Source: an uncultured Candidatus Saccharibacteria bacterium (lineage in GTDB: Bacteria; Patescibacteriota; Saccharimonadia; Saccharimonadales; Saccharimonadaceae). Taken from it: a stretch of DNA of 62,239 bases. A program made the translations under genes and the position numbers. Shown piece after piece: positions 20,143-29,302 of this stretch. Every line of letters starts with the position of its first letter. Position 1 is the stretch's first letter. The notes beneath the pieces were generated by a model. The model worked only from the letters and a program-made list of their open reading frames with translations, did no database searches and was not told where the DNA came from. The stretch spans positions 1 through 62,239 of the forward strand of contig CAMUBZ010000004.1 in assembly GCA_947087275.1 (NCBI GenBank), given 5' to 3'.

Positions 20143-21414
20143 ATGACTGTGGTAATGCGGCTCAAAAAACGCTTTTATTTCGTTGCAGCGAGGTATTTCC
20201 GCTTTTTTGCTAATTTTGCTTTCAAGAGGTGGCATCCACGAGTAATCGCTGTGACTGGCTCAGCTGGCAAAACCACTATGCTACATATGGTGGAGTTCGA
20301 ACTAGGCGACCGCGCGCACTATTCGCATGACGCCAACTCCGCCTTTGGCATTGCTTTTGACCTTCTGGGCATGGATGGTATCCGTGGTTCCAAGTGGCGT
20401 TGGCTTAAACTGATTTTTCAGGCACCAGTGCGGGCATTATATTATAAAAGAACAGGAGAATTTTATGTGGTTGAAATCGACGGCGAGCGCCCGCGCGAGA
20501 CGGAATTTTTGGCTACTTGGTTGAAGCCCGAGGTGACGCTTTGGGTCTCTTTGGGGCTTAGTCACGCCGTGCAATTTGAACAAGAAGTCAAAGAAGGTAA
20601 GTTTGCTACGCTCGATGAAGCGATCGCGCACGAATTTGCTACTTTGCCTGCTAATACCACTCAGCAGGTTTACATTGACGCCGATAATGAACTGATGCGC
20701 ACCGCAACCAAAGGCATCCAGGCCAAGGTGACGGCCGTTAGTCGCAGCGAACTCAAGCGATATAATGTTTATCCGACGCGCACAGATTTTATCTTTGATT
20801 CTACGTCCTTTCATTTTGCTCAACCTCAGCCCAAAGACATTGCAATCCAACTTCTGATGCTCGAAAAATTGGTCGAATATCTTAAAATTCCCCTCAAAAC
20901 TGATTTATCTAGTATGCCCGTACCGCCTGGACGCAGCTCGTATTTCCAAGGCAAGGGTGGCCTCAATATTATCGACAGTAGCTATAACGCACACCTGATT
21001 AGCGTTGAGAGCATTCTGGAGATGGTCAAAAACCTCCATGCTGGGCATAAATGGTTGATTATTGGTGATATCGTCGATCAAGGCTCGCTTGAAGGCGAAG
21101 AACATCGCAAATTGGCTGATTTGATCGCTGCCGCTAAGCCCGAAATGGTTATTTTAGTGGGGCGACGCACCAAAGAATACACCGCTCCGCGGTTGAAAGA
21201 ACTTGGCGTTGAGACTCGTACTACGCTCGATCCGCATAAAGCCCTCAAATTTATCGAAAATAACACTTCTGGTGACGAGACTCTGATTTTTAAAGGGAGT
21301 CAATACCTCGAGTGGATTATTGAACAATTGCTAGAAAATCCTGAGGACGCCGCCAAGTTGCCTCGTCGCGAAAAGGCCGCCGTCAAGCGTCGTGCTAAGC
21401 GAGGTTTGGTATGA
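20143..21414 (+). CDS. Mur ligase family protein (MurF-like)
   Basis: 423 aa. P-loop VTGSAGKTTML (about residue 38), a central-domain segment IIDSSYNAHLIS that mirrors MurF's DSYNANP, and a C-terminal domain. The N-terminal UDP-binding domain of true MurF is missing or very short. Predicted to form an amide bond on a cell-wall precursor with ATP. TATAAT (20131-20136) ends six bases before ATG (leaderless). First gene of a cell-envelope operon; its TGA overlaps the next ATG. Confidence 0.8.
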   Translation: MTVVMRLKKRFYFVAARYFRFFANFAFKRWHPRVIAVTGSAGKTTMLHMVEFELGDRAHYSHDANSAFGIAFDLLGMDGIRGSKWRWLKLIFQAPVRALYYKRTGEFYVVEIDGERPRETEFLATWLKPEVTLWVSLGLSHAVQFEQEVKEGKFATLDEAIAHEFATLPANTTQQVYIDADNELMRTATKGIQAKVTAVSRSELKRYNVYPTRTDFIFDSTSFHFAQPQPKDIAIQLLMLEKLVEYLKIPLKTDLSSMPVPPGRSSYFQGKGGLNIIDSSYNAHLISVESILEMVKNLHAGHKWLIIGDIVDQGSLEGEEHRKLADLIAAAKPEMVILVGRRTKEYTAPRLKELGVETRTTLDPHKALKFIENNTSGDETLIFKGSQYLEWIIEQLLENPEDAAKLPRREKAAVKRRAKRGLV

Positions 21415-22733
21415 AAAAGCCCAAACTTTACATTATCCACGGCTGGACTTATACGACTGCCCCCTGGGCTCGCACGATTAGCTTGTTAGAGAAAAAGGGC
21501 ATCAAGGTTGAAATGCTGCACGTGCCTGGCCTCACGACGCCATCCAAAAAGGTTTGGACGATTGAGGATTACGTCAAATGGGCCGACCGCAATATTCCTA
21601 AAGGCTCAGTGGCTTTGGGACATAGCAATGGTGGTCGAATTTTACTCAATCTCTGCGCCGAAAAACCCGACAAACTCAAACATTTGATTTTGCTTGATGC
21701 TGCCGGTATTTATGAAATTTCCAATAAACGCGATGTGGTGCGCACGCTCTCCAAGAAGTTTGGTTTTCTCAAGAATATTCCCGGCTTAGCTAAGATTTGG
21801 CATAAACTCACTGGCTCCACGGATTATGCGCGTGCTCCGGAAAACATGAAAAAAACTTTGTCTAATATGCTTGAGTCCGATCGTAACCTCGACCTGAGCA
21901 AGGTTCTGGTGCCAACCTCGATTTTATGGGGGGCTGCTGATACAGTTACTCCTCCGCGGCAGGCCGAAATGATGCATACTAGAATTGTTAATAGTAGTTT
22001 AGAAATTTTTCCAGATTGGACACATGCACCTTATCTTTCGCATCCGGCAGATTTGGCCAAAGCGATTTATCAGGCTTATGTGCACCCACCAGAACTCAAA
22101 CTCCCTACCGTTGATAGCGCGACGGCAGTTTCGGCTGCTCTGGCTCTCAAAAAGGCTCCAGAACCCACACTTGAGGCCAAAAACCCGCAGAATTCAGTTG
22201 CGCCAGATGTGCCCACCAAGTTAGTTTTGCGTACAGGAGAAAAAATCACTGCTGGTATGGTGGTGTCCGATACTGACGCCGCAGCTGTCAAATATCGCCA
22301 CAAGTCTCCGGAAGTTCTTACGAAGGCGACGGACGCTGGTGAGGTATCGGCCTCAGCTAGCCTCAAGAAAGCCAAAACTGACAAAAAGCCCGATACTGAC
22401 GCCGCGGCCGCCTCAGCATCGGCGAGTTTACGTAAGGCTACGCAGAAAGTCAAGGCGCCAGAAATCGTCTCTAGCGCCAGTCTCTTGTCGAACAAGCGTG
22501 AAGCAAAGCCTAAGACCGAGAGCACTGGTCTCATGGCGGAACTCGACGAAAAATCAACCGAAAAAGTTGACTTTGTCCCGCTTGACCCCACCAAATCTCC
22601 CAGCCAGCCCTTGCCTGGCGCTATTACCTCGGCGTCTGTGCCTAAGGTAAGCCGCATCGAAAAAGCCAAACGTAAGGTCAAATCCGTCGCCAAGAAACCT
22701 AAGGGCAAAGTTAGCACAGGGAAGAAAGCATGA
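21411..22733 (+). CDS. Alpha/beta hydrolase with long Ala/Ser/Lys-rich tail
   Basis: 440 aa, ATGA overlap with the upstream gene. Residues 1-225 form an alpha/beta hydrolase: HGWTYTTAPW oxyanion region, nucleophile elbow GHSNGG, acid loop GAADTVTPP, catalytic His in DWTHAPYL. Residues ~235-440 are low-complexity with near-repeats (TDAGEVSASASLKKA, TDAAAASASASLRKA) and a very basic end. The tail has no counterpart in ordinary hydrolases and may bind the wall or nucleic acid. Substrate unknown. Confidence 0.78.
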   Translation: MKKPKLYIIHGWTYTTAPWARTISLLEKKGIKVEMLHVPGLTTPSKKVWTIEDYVKWADRNIPKGSVALGHSNGGRILLNLCAEKPDKLKHLILLDAAGIYEISNKRDVVRTLSKKFGFLKNIPGLAKIWHKLTGSTDYARAPENMKKTLSNMLESDRNLDLSKVLVPTSILWGAADTVTPPRQAEMMHTRIVNSSLEIFPDWTHAPYLSHPADLAKAIYQAYVHPPELKLPTVDSATAVSAALALKKAPEPTLEAKNPQNSVAPDVPTKLVLRTGEKITAGMVVSDTDAAAVKYRHKSPEVLTKATDAGEVSASASLKKAKTDKKPDTDAAAASASASLRKATQKVKAPEIVSSASLLSNKREAKPKTESTGLMAELDEKSTEKVDFVPLDPTKSPSQPLPGAITSASVPKVSRIEKAKRKVKSVAKKPKGKVSTGKKA

Positions 22734-23878
22734 TTTTTCTAGGTCAAGCCTCAAATTATCGCGGTGGGCGGGTGCTACGGCACCTGTTTGCGCGCGGAGG
22801 TGCCAAGGACAGCCAAGCGCTCCGGGCGGCTCTTGCCAAAGCATATAAAGTCGAAAAGTCTTCAAACTATGAGCCAGAAGAGCAAGTGGCACTATATCAC
22901 ACTGGTCGCTCCGCTCTTGCGGCCGCCATTATGGCGGTAACGCCCAAAGGTAGCCAAGTGATTATTCCAGGGCTAACTTGTATTGCTGTGGTTCGCGCCG
23001 TACGGGCGGCGGGTTGTGAGCCGGTTTTTGTTGATATCGATCCAGAAACTTTGCAATATGATTGGGCAGCATTGGAAAAGTGCCTTACAGAGGCTTCTGC
23101 AATGCCTCGCGCCATCGTAGTACAAAACACATTGGGGAGACCGCTCGATATAGTTAAATTGGAAAAGATTGCCAAGCGTCATCATTTAGAGATTATTGAA
23201 GATTTGGCACATTGTGCAGGCCGATTTTACGCCGACGGGCGTAAAATCGGCAGTGTTGGGGCGGCAACGGCCTTATCTTTTGGTAAGGGAAAGGCTATCG
23301 ACACGATTTCGGGTGGTGCTTTGGTGCTCCGAAGTGCCAAATATACCATGCCGTCGCCGCCCGTCTTCTGTGCCAAGCGCAGCGCTCGCTGGCGCGAGCG
23401 CTGGTATCCTGCGCTTGGCGCCACCATTCGCGCGGGTTATCACCTCAAACTCGGCAAAGTGTTGACCGCAATTTTTCTCAAACTCCACTGGATTGAGAAA
23501 TCTGCTGACGCCGAGTTGAATCTAGATGTAAAATTGACGGATTGGCAAGCCAAACTCGCCTTGCGTCAACTAGAATTACTGCCCAAGACTCCTTTGCGAG
23601 AGCATGCTTTTGTCAAAAATCGCGAGCAGTTTTTAGCAGAGTGTCGCGCGCGTGGATACTACTTGGACGAGATTTGGTATGATACACCGGTTTCACCTGT
23701 GCGTTACCAAAAAGAAGCCGCTTTTCCGAGCAAAGATTGTCCAGACACCGTCTGGGTGGCCAAGCATATTATCAACCTGCCAACTTGGTATCCCAAGGCC
23801 AAATTAGCCCCCGTGCGGGAAATTTTGGCAAAGCACTATATCGACTTGTCAAAATTACAGGAGAAGCAGGATGATTAA
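22730..23878 (+). CDS. DegT/DnrJ/EryC1-type aminotransferase
   Basis: 382 aa, ATGA overlap upstream and 8-bp overlap downstream. PLP-fold features: YHTGRSALAAAIMAV, IIPGLTCIAVVRAV, EDLAHCAGRFY, and the PLP lysine region SFGKGKAIDTISGGAL. These enzymes aminate sugar nucleotides or similar envelope precursors. Two strong inverted repeats lie within the coding sequence (23221-23250 and about 23372-23418). Confidence 0.82.
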   Translation: MIFLGQASNYRGGRVLRHLFARGGAKDSQALRAALAKAYKVEKSSNYEPEEQVALYHTGRSALAAAIMAVTPKGSQVIIPGLTCIAVVRAVRAAGCEPVFVDIDPETLQYDWAALEKCLTEASAMPRAIVVQNTLGRPLDIVKLEKIAKRHHLEIIEDLAHCAGRFYADGRKIGSVGAATALSFGKGKAIDTISGGALVLRSAKYTMPSPPVFCAKRSARWRERWYPALGATIRAGYHLKLGKVLTAIFLKLHWIEKSADAELNLDVKLTDWQAKLALRQLELLPKTPLREHAFVKNREQFLAECRARGYYLDEIWYDTPVSPVRYQKEAAFPSKDCPDTVWVAKHIINLPTWYPKAKLAPVREILAKHYIDLSKLQEKQDD

Positions 23879-24977
23879 GGTAGAATATCGTAATACATCA
23901 GGCAAAGACAAGCAGTGGCGGGAGTTGCAAATGACTTGGCAAAAGGTGCAACAGCAATATTCTGAGGCCAACTTTTTACAGTCACCAGCGTGGGGCAAGA
24001 TGAATAGTATTATTGGCCACAAAGTAATGGTTGATTGCGCCGGCTGGAATGCGCCGACTAAAGATGCTCAGGACAAGACTCAGAACGCGCCAGATGGGTC
24101 TAGTATTGATTTACAGGCTTATTGGTGTTTGATGATTGTGAAGAACGCCAAGCGCGGACGCTATCTTGAAGTTCCGGGCGGGCCTTTACTTGATTGGCAG
24201 GATGAAGCGGCAGTGCAGGCAGCCTTTGCCCGGCTCCACGCTATTGCCAAGCAAGAAGGCTGTGTGTTTATTCGTCTGCGTCCACAACTGCGCCGCGGAG
24301 CCGGGCAAGAATCATTATTGGCGGCGCAGGGCGCGAGCCCGGCGCCCATGCACTTGCACGCCGAACACACTGTGATACTAGATTTGACTAAATCGGCTGA
24401 CGATTTGCTCGCCGCCATGCGCCGCCAAACCCGGTACGAAGTGCGGCGCGCGGCCAAACTGGGCATCCAAGTTGAGTGGGCGAACAGTGAGGAAATCTTC
24501 CGTGAGTTTCATCAGGCGCAGGCCGTCACGGCCGCGCGCCAGCACTTCGTACCACCCGACCTCGACACGCTTCTCGCGGAGCGTACGGCTTTTGGCGACA
24601 ACGCGCGGATTTATATTGCGAAGACAACTGAGGACGAGCCAATTGCTTATGGCCTGATTCTGCTTGACGGCGCTGAGGCGGAATATTTTGAGGCCGCTTC
24701 CACCGATCTTAATCGTAAACTCCCTGGCTCTTATGCTTTACTTTGGCAGGTAATTCAAGATTTGCAGAAGCAAAAGATTCAGCGCTTTAACCTCTGGGGA
24801 ATTGCTCCAGCTGGTCAAAAAAATCACCGTTATGCCGGTGTTACAACCTTCAAAACTGGTTTTGGTGGCGAAATTGTCGAGTTTGTCCCCGCCCAAGATA
24901 TTGTCATCAAACGCGGTCGTTATCTGGTTAACTTGCTGATTGAGACTATTCGCAAGAAAAGACGCCATCTAGGATGA
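23871..24977 (+). CDS. FemAB/FemX-like peptidoglycan aminoacyltransferase
   Basis: 368 aa with two GNAT-like subdomains. Typical segments are NFLQSPAWGKM, VPGGPLLDW, RRQTRYEVRRAAKLGI, and NLWGIAPAGQKNHRYAGVTTFKTGFGGE. FemAB proteins add amino acids from aminoacyl-tRNA to lipid II to build interpeptide bridges. Last gene of the overlapping operon; a paralog follows. Confidence 0.9.
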   Translation: MIKVEYRNTSGKDKQWRELQMTWQKVQQQYSEANFLQSPAWGKMNSIIGHKVMVDCAGWNAPTKDAQDKTQNAPDGSSIDLQAYWCLMIVKNAKRGRYLEVPGGPLLDWQDEAAVQAAFARLHAIAKQEGCVFIRLRPQLRRGAGQESLLAAQGASPAPMHLHAEHTVILDLTKSADDLLAAMRRQTRYEVRRAAKLGIQVEWANSEEIFREFHQAQAVTAARQHFVPPDLDTLLAERTAFGDNARIYIAKTTEDEPIAYGLILLDGAEAEYFEAASTDLNRKLPGSYALLWQVIQDLQKQKIQRFNLWGIAPAGQKNHRYAGVTTFKTGFGGEIVEFVPAQDIVIKRGRYLVNLLIETIRKKRRHLG

Positions 24978-24989
24978 CCTTATCTTTCC

Positions 24990-25018
24990 ATTATACCACA
25001 CACTATGTAAAAAGTCAA
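24990..25018 (-). promoter_or_regulatory. Minus-strand promoter at the 3' end of femX-like gene
   Basis: On the minus strand TTGACT (25013-25018), 17-bp spacer ending TGTGTGG, TATAAT (24990-24995). It points into the antisense of the FemX-like gene; no minus-strand gene follows. Confidence 0.65.
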
Positions 25019-25036
25019 TAGAAAACGGAGAAATTC

Positions 25037-26062
25037 ATGAAATTCGAGCTAAAAACTGCCAAAAATCGTGCTAAGTGGGACGAATTTGTTACTAGTCACC
25101 CCGAAGCTAACTTTTTGCAATCCTGGGATTTTTATGAATTTCATCAGAGCCGTGGCAACGATGTAGTGCGTCGCATCGCCGTGGATGCCGAAGGGAATAT
25201 TATCGCCGCTTATGCTGGCGTGGTGGAGGCAGCTAAACGTGGTCGACATCTAGCCATTGCTGGTGGCCCGATCTTGGACTGGGGCAATCTGGAACTAGTC
25301 GAGGCGGTATTTCAAGATATGCGCAAGCAAGGGAAACAAGAAAATTGTGTTTTTGTGCGCGTACGCCCACAGTTGGAACGAAGCGAATCCAGCCTCAAAC
25401 TGATGCAACAACTCGGTGCCAGACCTGCTCCGATGTATCTTTCGGTAGAGTTTGCTGGCGTGCTTGACCTTACCAAGAGCGAAGATGAACTGCTCAAAAA
25501 TATGCGCCAACGTTTGCGTCGTGCCTTGCGCAAAGCCGAGAAAAATGGCATCACCGTGGAGAAAAGCACTAATCCCGAGGATATTCACGAATTTTATCAA
25601 ATTCAGATGGAGACCGCCGGGCGACACGGTTTTGTAGCCTTCTCGGAGGACTTTTTCTACAAACAATTTGCCGCCTTGGCCAAAAACGGCGAAGCCGTAC
25701 TCTATACCGCCAAATATCAAGGCGAGACTCTAGCGCAGAATTTCATGATTTTTTATGGTAACGAAGCGTCCTATCATTATGGTGTTAGTTCTGAACTCGG
25801 CACCAAACTCTCTGGTGCACCACTGCTACATATGGAAGCCATGCGTGATGCGCGCGAAAGGGGAATCAAGCGTTACAACTTTTGGGGTATTGTGGAAGAA
25901 GATGAAGTTCATCACCGTTTTTATGGTGTGTCGTGCTTTAAGCGTGGCTTTGGTGTGACCGAGCTCAAATACGTCCCCGCCCACGATCTCGTGCTCAAGC
26001 CGGGGAAGTATGTTCTCACTAAGTTGATTGAGGATGTGCGCAAGCGCGCACGCCACGTTTAA
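25037..26062 (+). CDS. FemAB/FemX-like peptidoglycan aminoacyltransferase, second copy
   Basis: 341 aa, clearly homologous to the preceding gene (NFLQSWDFYEFHQ, IAGGPILDWGN, NMRQRLRRALRKAEKNGI, FWGIVEEDEVHHRFYGVSCFKRGFG). ACGGAGAA precedes the ATG. Two copies suggest two steps of cross-bridge synthesis. The unusual tRNA-Gly at 54650 could be relevant to such a pathway, but that link is speculative. Confidence 0.9.
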   Translation: MKFELKTAKNRAKWDEFVTSHPEANFLQSWDFYEFHQSRGNDVVRRIAVDAEGNIIAAYAGVVEAAKRGRHLAIAGGPILDWGNLELVEAVFQDMRKQGKQENCVFVRVRPQLERSESSLKLMQQLGARPAPMYLSVEFAGVLDLTKSEDELLKNMRQRLRRALRKAEKNGITVEKSTNPEDIHEFYQIQMETAGRHGFVAFSEDFFYKQFAALAKNGEAVLYTAKYQGETLAQNFMIFYGNEASYHYGVSSELGTKLSGAPLLHMEAMRDARERGIKRYNFWGIVEEDEVHHRFYGVSCFKRGFGVTELKYVPAHDLVLKPGKYVLTKLIEDVRKRARHV

Positions 26063-26078
26063 CGATATCAATATACTA

Positions 26079-26107
26079 TTGACTTTTTTACAAACCTATG
26101 CTATCAT
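26079..26107 (+). promoter_or_regulatory. Promoter of lipoprotein gene
   Basis: TTGACT (26079-26084), 17-bp spacer ending TATGC, TATCAT (26102-26107). Confidence 0.75.
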
Positions 26108-26197
26108 AAGCACATGAAACTACTGATGGGGAGTTAGGTAGAGTATTTTTTGTACCTTAATATCCCCTTTCTCACGAAAAAAAGAAAGGAAAAAGAA

Positions 26198-27157
26198 ATG
26201 AAGAAATTGTTATTAGTCGCTTTGGTTACCTGCTTATTAACAGGATGTGGCAGTAAAGACGTTGAAGAACGCTTGTCTGCATTAGAAAATGAAGTTGCAA
26301 CGTTAAAAACAGAGAATGCCACTCTCTCTGCCAAGCCTGCAGAGATTGCAAACAACAATGAGGACGAGATCGCCTCCACGCCCACAGTGTATATCGACGA
26401 TTCAGATGCTACACCGGAACCCACTTCAACTTCAGACTCAAAACCATACGTTTACGATTGGGGTGAGTATCCGGACTTTGTTTATAATGACGATGTCGTG
26501 GATTACTACGTGAATTGGGACCGTGATAAGCTGACGGTCATTACTTTAGATGGCGTCGATGTTTATACGGGTGATGACACCCCGTCCAGTTCATGGAAGG
26601 TTGACGGTATTACGGAAGATAGCTACATGTGGTATTTTGACGAAGTTGAATCAAGGTGCTTACTGACGGAAAACGCAGTCGTTATGCTAAAAGACGATGG
26701 TGAAACCGAAGTCTTTTTAGATAATGTCGTTGGCTACGGTGGCTGGGATTGTCTAGTTACCGTCTATCAACTTCATGACGGCGTTCTGTCGATATATGAG
26801 CAGACAAGTAATTACACGATTAGCAAACTTACTGTCGCGACGGATGTAGCGGAGGTAGACGTATATCGACAGTTTCTTGGCGAGTTCATCTTCTTCCGTA
26901 AAAACGATGGCAGCGTTTATCACTTTGATCCGCATGACTGGGATGACGATGTTGAATGGGAAGATTGGAATTCTGAAAATTCAAATTGGGTACGCCTTCT
27001 CGCTGGTGATGATAGCGTCCTGAAGCCCCTGCGTGCAAATAGTTTGGAATACTATCGCACATGGCTTGAGGATTATAAGGAATGGTTCGATACAACAGAT
27101 GATCCCGATGCTCTTTATCCGTTACCTGCATTGCTTGCAGAGTTTTCTGTAAAATAA
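26198..27157 (+). CDS. Lipoprotein with coiled-coil segment, unknown function
   Basis: 319 aa from ATG 26198 (AAAGGAAAAAG upstream). Signal peptide with lipobox LLTGC (Cys about residue 16), then a heptad-rich stretch (VEERLSALENEVATLKTENATL), a Thr/Pro/Asp linker and an acidic, aromatic-rich domain (~210 residues, many Tyr/Trp/Asp). It probably faces outward as a lipid-anchored surface protein. No domain recognised in the C-terminal part. Confidence 0.75.
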   Translation: MKKLLLVALVTCLLTGCGSKDVEERLSALENEVATLKTENATLSAKPAEIANNNEDEIASTPTVYIDDSDATPEPTSTSDSKPYVYDWGEYPDFVYNDDVVDYYVNWDRDKLTVITLDGVDVYTGDDTPSSSWKVDGITEDSYMWYFDEVESRCLLTENAVVMLKDDGETEVFLDNVVGYGGWDCLVTVYQLHDGVLSIYEQTSNYTISKLTVATDVAEVDVYRQFLGEFIFFRKNDGSVYHFDPHDWDDDVEWEDWNSENSNWVRLLAGDDSVLKPLRANSLEYYRTWLEDYKEWFDTTDDPDALYPLPALLAEFSVK

Positions 27158-27191
27158 TAGTTTTGGCTTCGTTTCAAAAATTATCGGTTTT

Positions 27192-27216
27192 AGGTCGCCT
27201 CTGGCGGCCTTTCCGT
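27192..27216 (+). terminator. Intrinsic terminator of lipoprotein gene
   Basis: AGGTCGCC - TCT - GGCGGCCT stem with a T-rich tail. Confidence 0.6.
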
Positions 27217-27269
27217 TTTTCTAAAAAACAAAAAACTATGCTATAATTAGAGTAAATTTAGGAGGTTTT

Positions 27270-27896
27270 ATGGCGCACATCAAGCGTAAATATATTGATA
27301 GTCACTGGCTAGTATTCGTTTTTCAGGGTATCATTGCCTTTTTGTTTGGATGTCTCACCCTGTTTACATCCGACGAGACTTCGGCGGCGTTGGTCCCAAT
27401 CGTTGGTATTTCGATGCTGGCGCTTGCAATTGTCGAGTTTGCCAACTCGGTCTACCGCAGTTATAACCGCCAAGGGTGGCTAGTATCCACCGCTGTCGCC
27501 GTGTTTGATGCTGTCTTTGGTTTATTGTTACTTTTTGTTATGAACGAAGGTATGACTTGGCATTTGGTTTTGATGTCAATTTACACCTTGCTCCGCAGCG
27601 CCTTTGAGCTCGCGATTGCGTTCCGTACTACAGTTGATCCAACCGATCGCTTTATCTGGGCACTCTGTGGCGTCTGTGGTGTTATCTTTGGTATCGCTAT
27701 CTTCAACTCTGGCCATTTGGCTAATGTTGATTTTATGCGCTTCTTCGGTGCATATATGATGATTTTGGGCGTTTCTAGCCTGATCTATAGTGCACATAAC
27801 CGCGACCAGCAGCGCGAAGACCGTATCGCACGCTCCGAAGCCGCCAAAGCCGCCCGTTCCAAGGCAAACGCTCAGGCCGAAAAGTCAGAAAAATAG
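27270..27896 (+). CDS. HdeD/DUF308-like membrane protein
   Basis: 208 aa. Six hydrophobic segments in three similar pairs (WLVFVFQGIIAFLFGCLTL, WLVSTAVAVFDAVFGLLLL, FIWALCGVCGVIFGIAIF) as in the HdeD family. A charged Ala/Arg/Glu-rich C-terminal tail follows. TAGGAGG precedes the ATG. Function in this lineage unknown; HdeD relates to acid resistance in enterics. Confidence 0.75.
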   Translation: MAHIKRKYIDSHWLVFVFQGIIAFLFGCLTLFTSDETSAALVPIVGISMLALAIVEFANSVYRSYNRQGWLVSTAVAVFDAVFGLLLLFVMNEGMTWHLVLMSIYTLLRSAFELAIAFRTTVDPTDRFIWALCGVCGVIFGIAIFNSGHLANVDFMRFFGAYMMILGVSSLIYSAHNRDQQREDRIARSEAAKAARSKANAQAEKSEK

Positions 27897-27933
27897 GCAT
27901 AAATGCATAAAATATGGTATAATTAGGTCTATT

Positions 27934-28809
27934 ATGAAGTATCGTCAACCTACCAAAGCAATTATCACCGACGCCGGTTTTGCCAGTCGTTTTCTACCTA
28001 TCACTAAATCCATTCCTAAGGCTATGTTGCCTCTTGGCAACCGCCCAATTATGCAGTTAGTGGTCGAGGAATGTGCGGCTGCCGGCATTCAAGAAATTAT
28101 CATCGTTGCCACCCCAGAGGGCAAGGGCATCTATGAAGATTATTTCAACAATAATGTTAACCGCATCCGCAAGTTGTTACGTTCGCAGGGGAAATTAGAA
28201 CGCTACAACCCAGTTCAGGATGTCCTGGATCTTCCCAAAATTACCGTTATCGAACAAGACCCGTCTTATCCTTACGGAAACGGTTCTCCAATTGCTTCCG
28301 CCCGCAAATTTATCTGCGACGACGAAGCCTTTATCGTGGTTTATTCCGATGATGTGGTCTTTGGCAGTTCCGACGTCAAAACCTTGATGCGGTCTTACCA
28401 GCAGCACCCTGATGCCGCTGGTATTATTATTGCCCAGGAAATGCCACGCGAAGTTCTGAACAAATATGGTATTATCCAGCTCGCCGATGAGACGGCAATG
28501 ACTTTGCAAAATATCGTTGAGAAGCCTAAGGTCGAAGACGCACCGTCTAACCTCACCAGCTATGGTCGCTATCTGCTAACGCCCGATGTCTTCCAGTATC
28601 TGAACCCTAAGGAAACCGGTCTTGACGGTGAACTTTGGACGGTAGATGCTATCACCAAGATGGCCGTCGACAATAACGTCTATGTTGAAAAGACAGAGGG
28701 AGAGTGGCTCACTACTGGTGACCCCAAGAATTATTTCATGGCGCAACTCAAATATGCTATGGAGTATGAAGATTACGGCGACGAAGTCAAAGCCATATTG
28801 CAAAAATAA
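27934..28809 (+). CDS. galU: UTP--glucose-1-phosphate uridylyltransferase-like nucleotidyltransferase
   Basis: 291 aa, normal GalU length. KAIITDAGFASRFLPITKSIPKAMLPLGNRPIMQLVVEE aligns with the GalU start, and VVYSDDVVFG holds the metal-binding Asp. The canonical GLGTRF nucleotide loop reads GFASRF here, so the nucleotide specificity is less certain. It supplies UDP-sugar for the envelope. TATAAT (27918-27923) is ten bases from ATG, a very short leader. Confidence 0.85.
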   Translation: MKYRQPTKAIITDAGFASRFLPITKSIPKAMLPLGNRPIMQLVVEECAAAGIQEIIIVATPEGKGIYEDYFNNNVNRIRKLLRSQGKLERYNPVQDVLDLPKITVIEQDPSYPYGNGSPIASARKFICDDEAFIVVYSDDVVFGSSDVKTLMRSYQQHPDAAGIIIAQEMPREVLNKYGIIQLADETAMTLQNIVEKPKVEDAPSNLTSYGRYLLTPDVFQYLNPKETGLDGELWTVDAITKMAVDNNVYVEKTEGEWLTTGDPKNYFMAQLKYAMEYEDYGDEVKAILQK

Positions 28810-28832
28810 ATTAACTAAATTAGGAGGTAAAA

Positions 28833-29216
28833 ATGAACATAGCAGAATGGATTTTGGTAATCATGCTCGCGATTGCCCTGTTTATATTCTTGGTGGCTGG
28901 GATTGTCTTGGTTATCAAACTGATTAACTTGGCCAATGAAGCCAAAAAAATTGTCATCACAAGTCAGGGGATTGCCGAAAAGGCCGACGATATTGTGGAC
29001 AATGTCAAAGGGATGACGTCTGTTGGTGGAATTGTCAAAACTTTCGCTAACCACGTGGTTAGCGAACAAGAGCGCAAGTATGCAGCAGAGGACGCAGCAC
29101 GTGAGGCTGCTGAGCAGACTGCTCAGGCTGCGATTGTCGAAGCCGAGCGTGCGGAAAAGCAGGCCAAGCGCGCTAGTGCTACTGCACGTAGCGCTAGGAA
29201 AGCGGCGAAGAAGTAG
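28833..29216 (+). CDS. Membrane-anchored Ala-rich coiled-coil protein
   Basis: 127 aa, AGGAGG before ATG. One N-terminal transmembrane helix (residues 5-30), then a polar helix with DUF948-like spacing (AKKIVITSQGIAEKADDIVDNVKGM), then an Ala/Arg/Glu-rich coiled coil. Probably co-transcribed with galU-like. Function unknown. Confidence 0.7.
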   Translation: MNIAEWILVIMLAIALFIFLVAGIVLVIKLINLANEAKKIVITSQGIAEKADDIVDNVKGMTSVGGIVKTFANHVVSEQERKYAAEDAAREAAEQTAQAAIVEAERAEKQAKRASATARSARKAAKK

Positions 29217-29236
29217 GCCTAAAACCCAAGCAACAG

Positions 29237-29269
29237 AAAATCCACCTCAAAAAACTGGGGTGGATTTTT
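29237..29269 (+). terminator. Intrinsic terminator
   Basis: AAAATCCACC ... GGGTGGATTTTT stem, 11-nt loop. Confidence 0.85.
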
Positions 29270-29302
29270 CCATAAGGCACTTCTCTCCGAGAGAAGTGGA
29301 TA

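Noticed and set aside
23221-23250. Palindromic insertion in the aminotransferase
   Set aside because: The encoded GRFYADGRKIGSVG aligns naturally with the family, so no extra residues are present.
23870-26062. Recent tandem duplication of femX-like genes
   Set aside because: The two proteins share family motifs but differ throughout and in length; the duplication is old.
26134-26424. Minus-strand ORF opposite the lipoprotein start
   Set aside because: Low-complexity shadow of the plus-strand coding sequence; no start signal and the plus gene has a signal peptide and lipobox.
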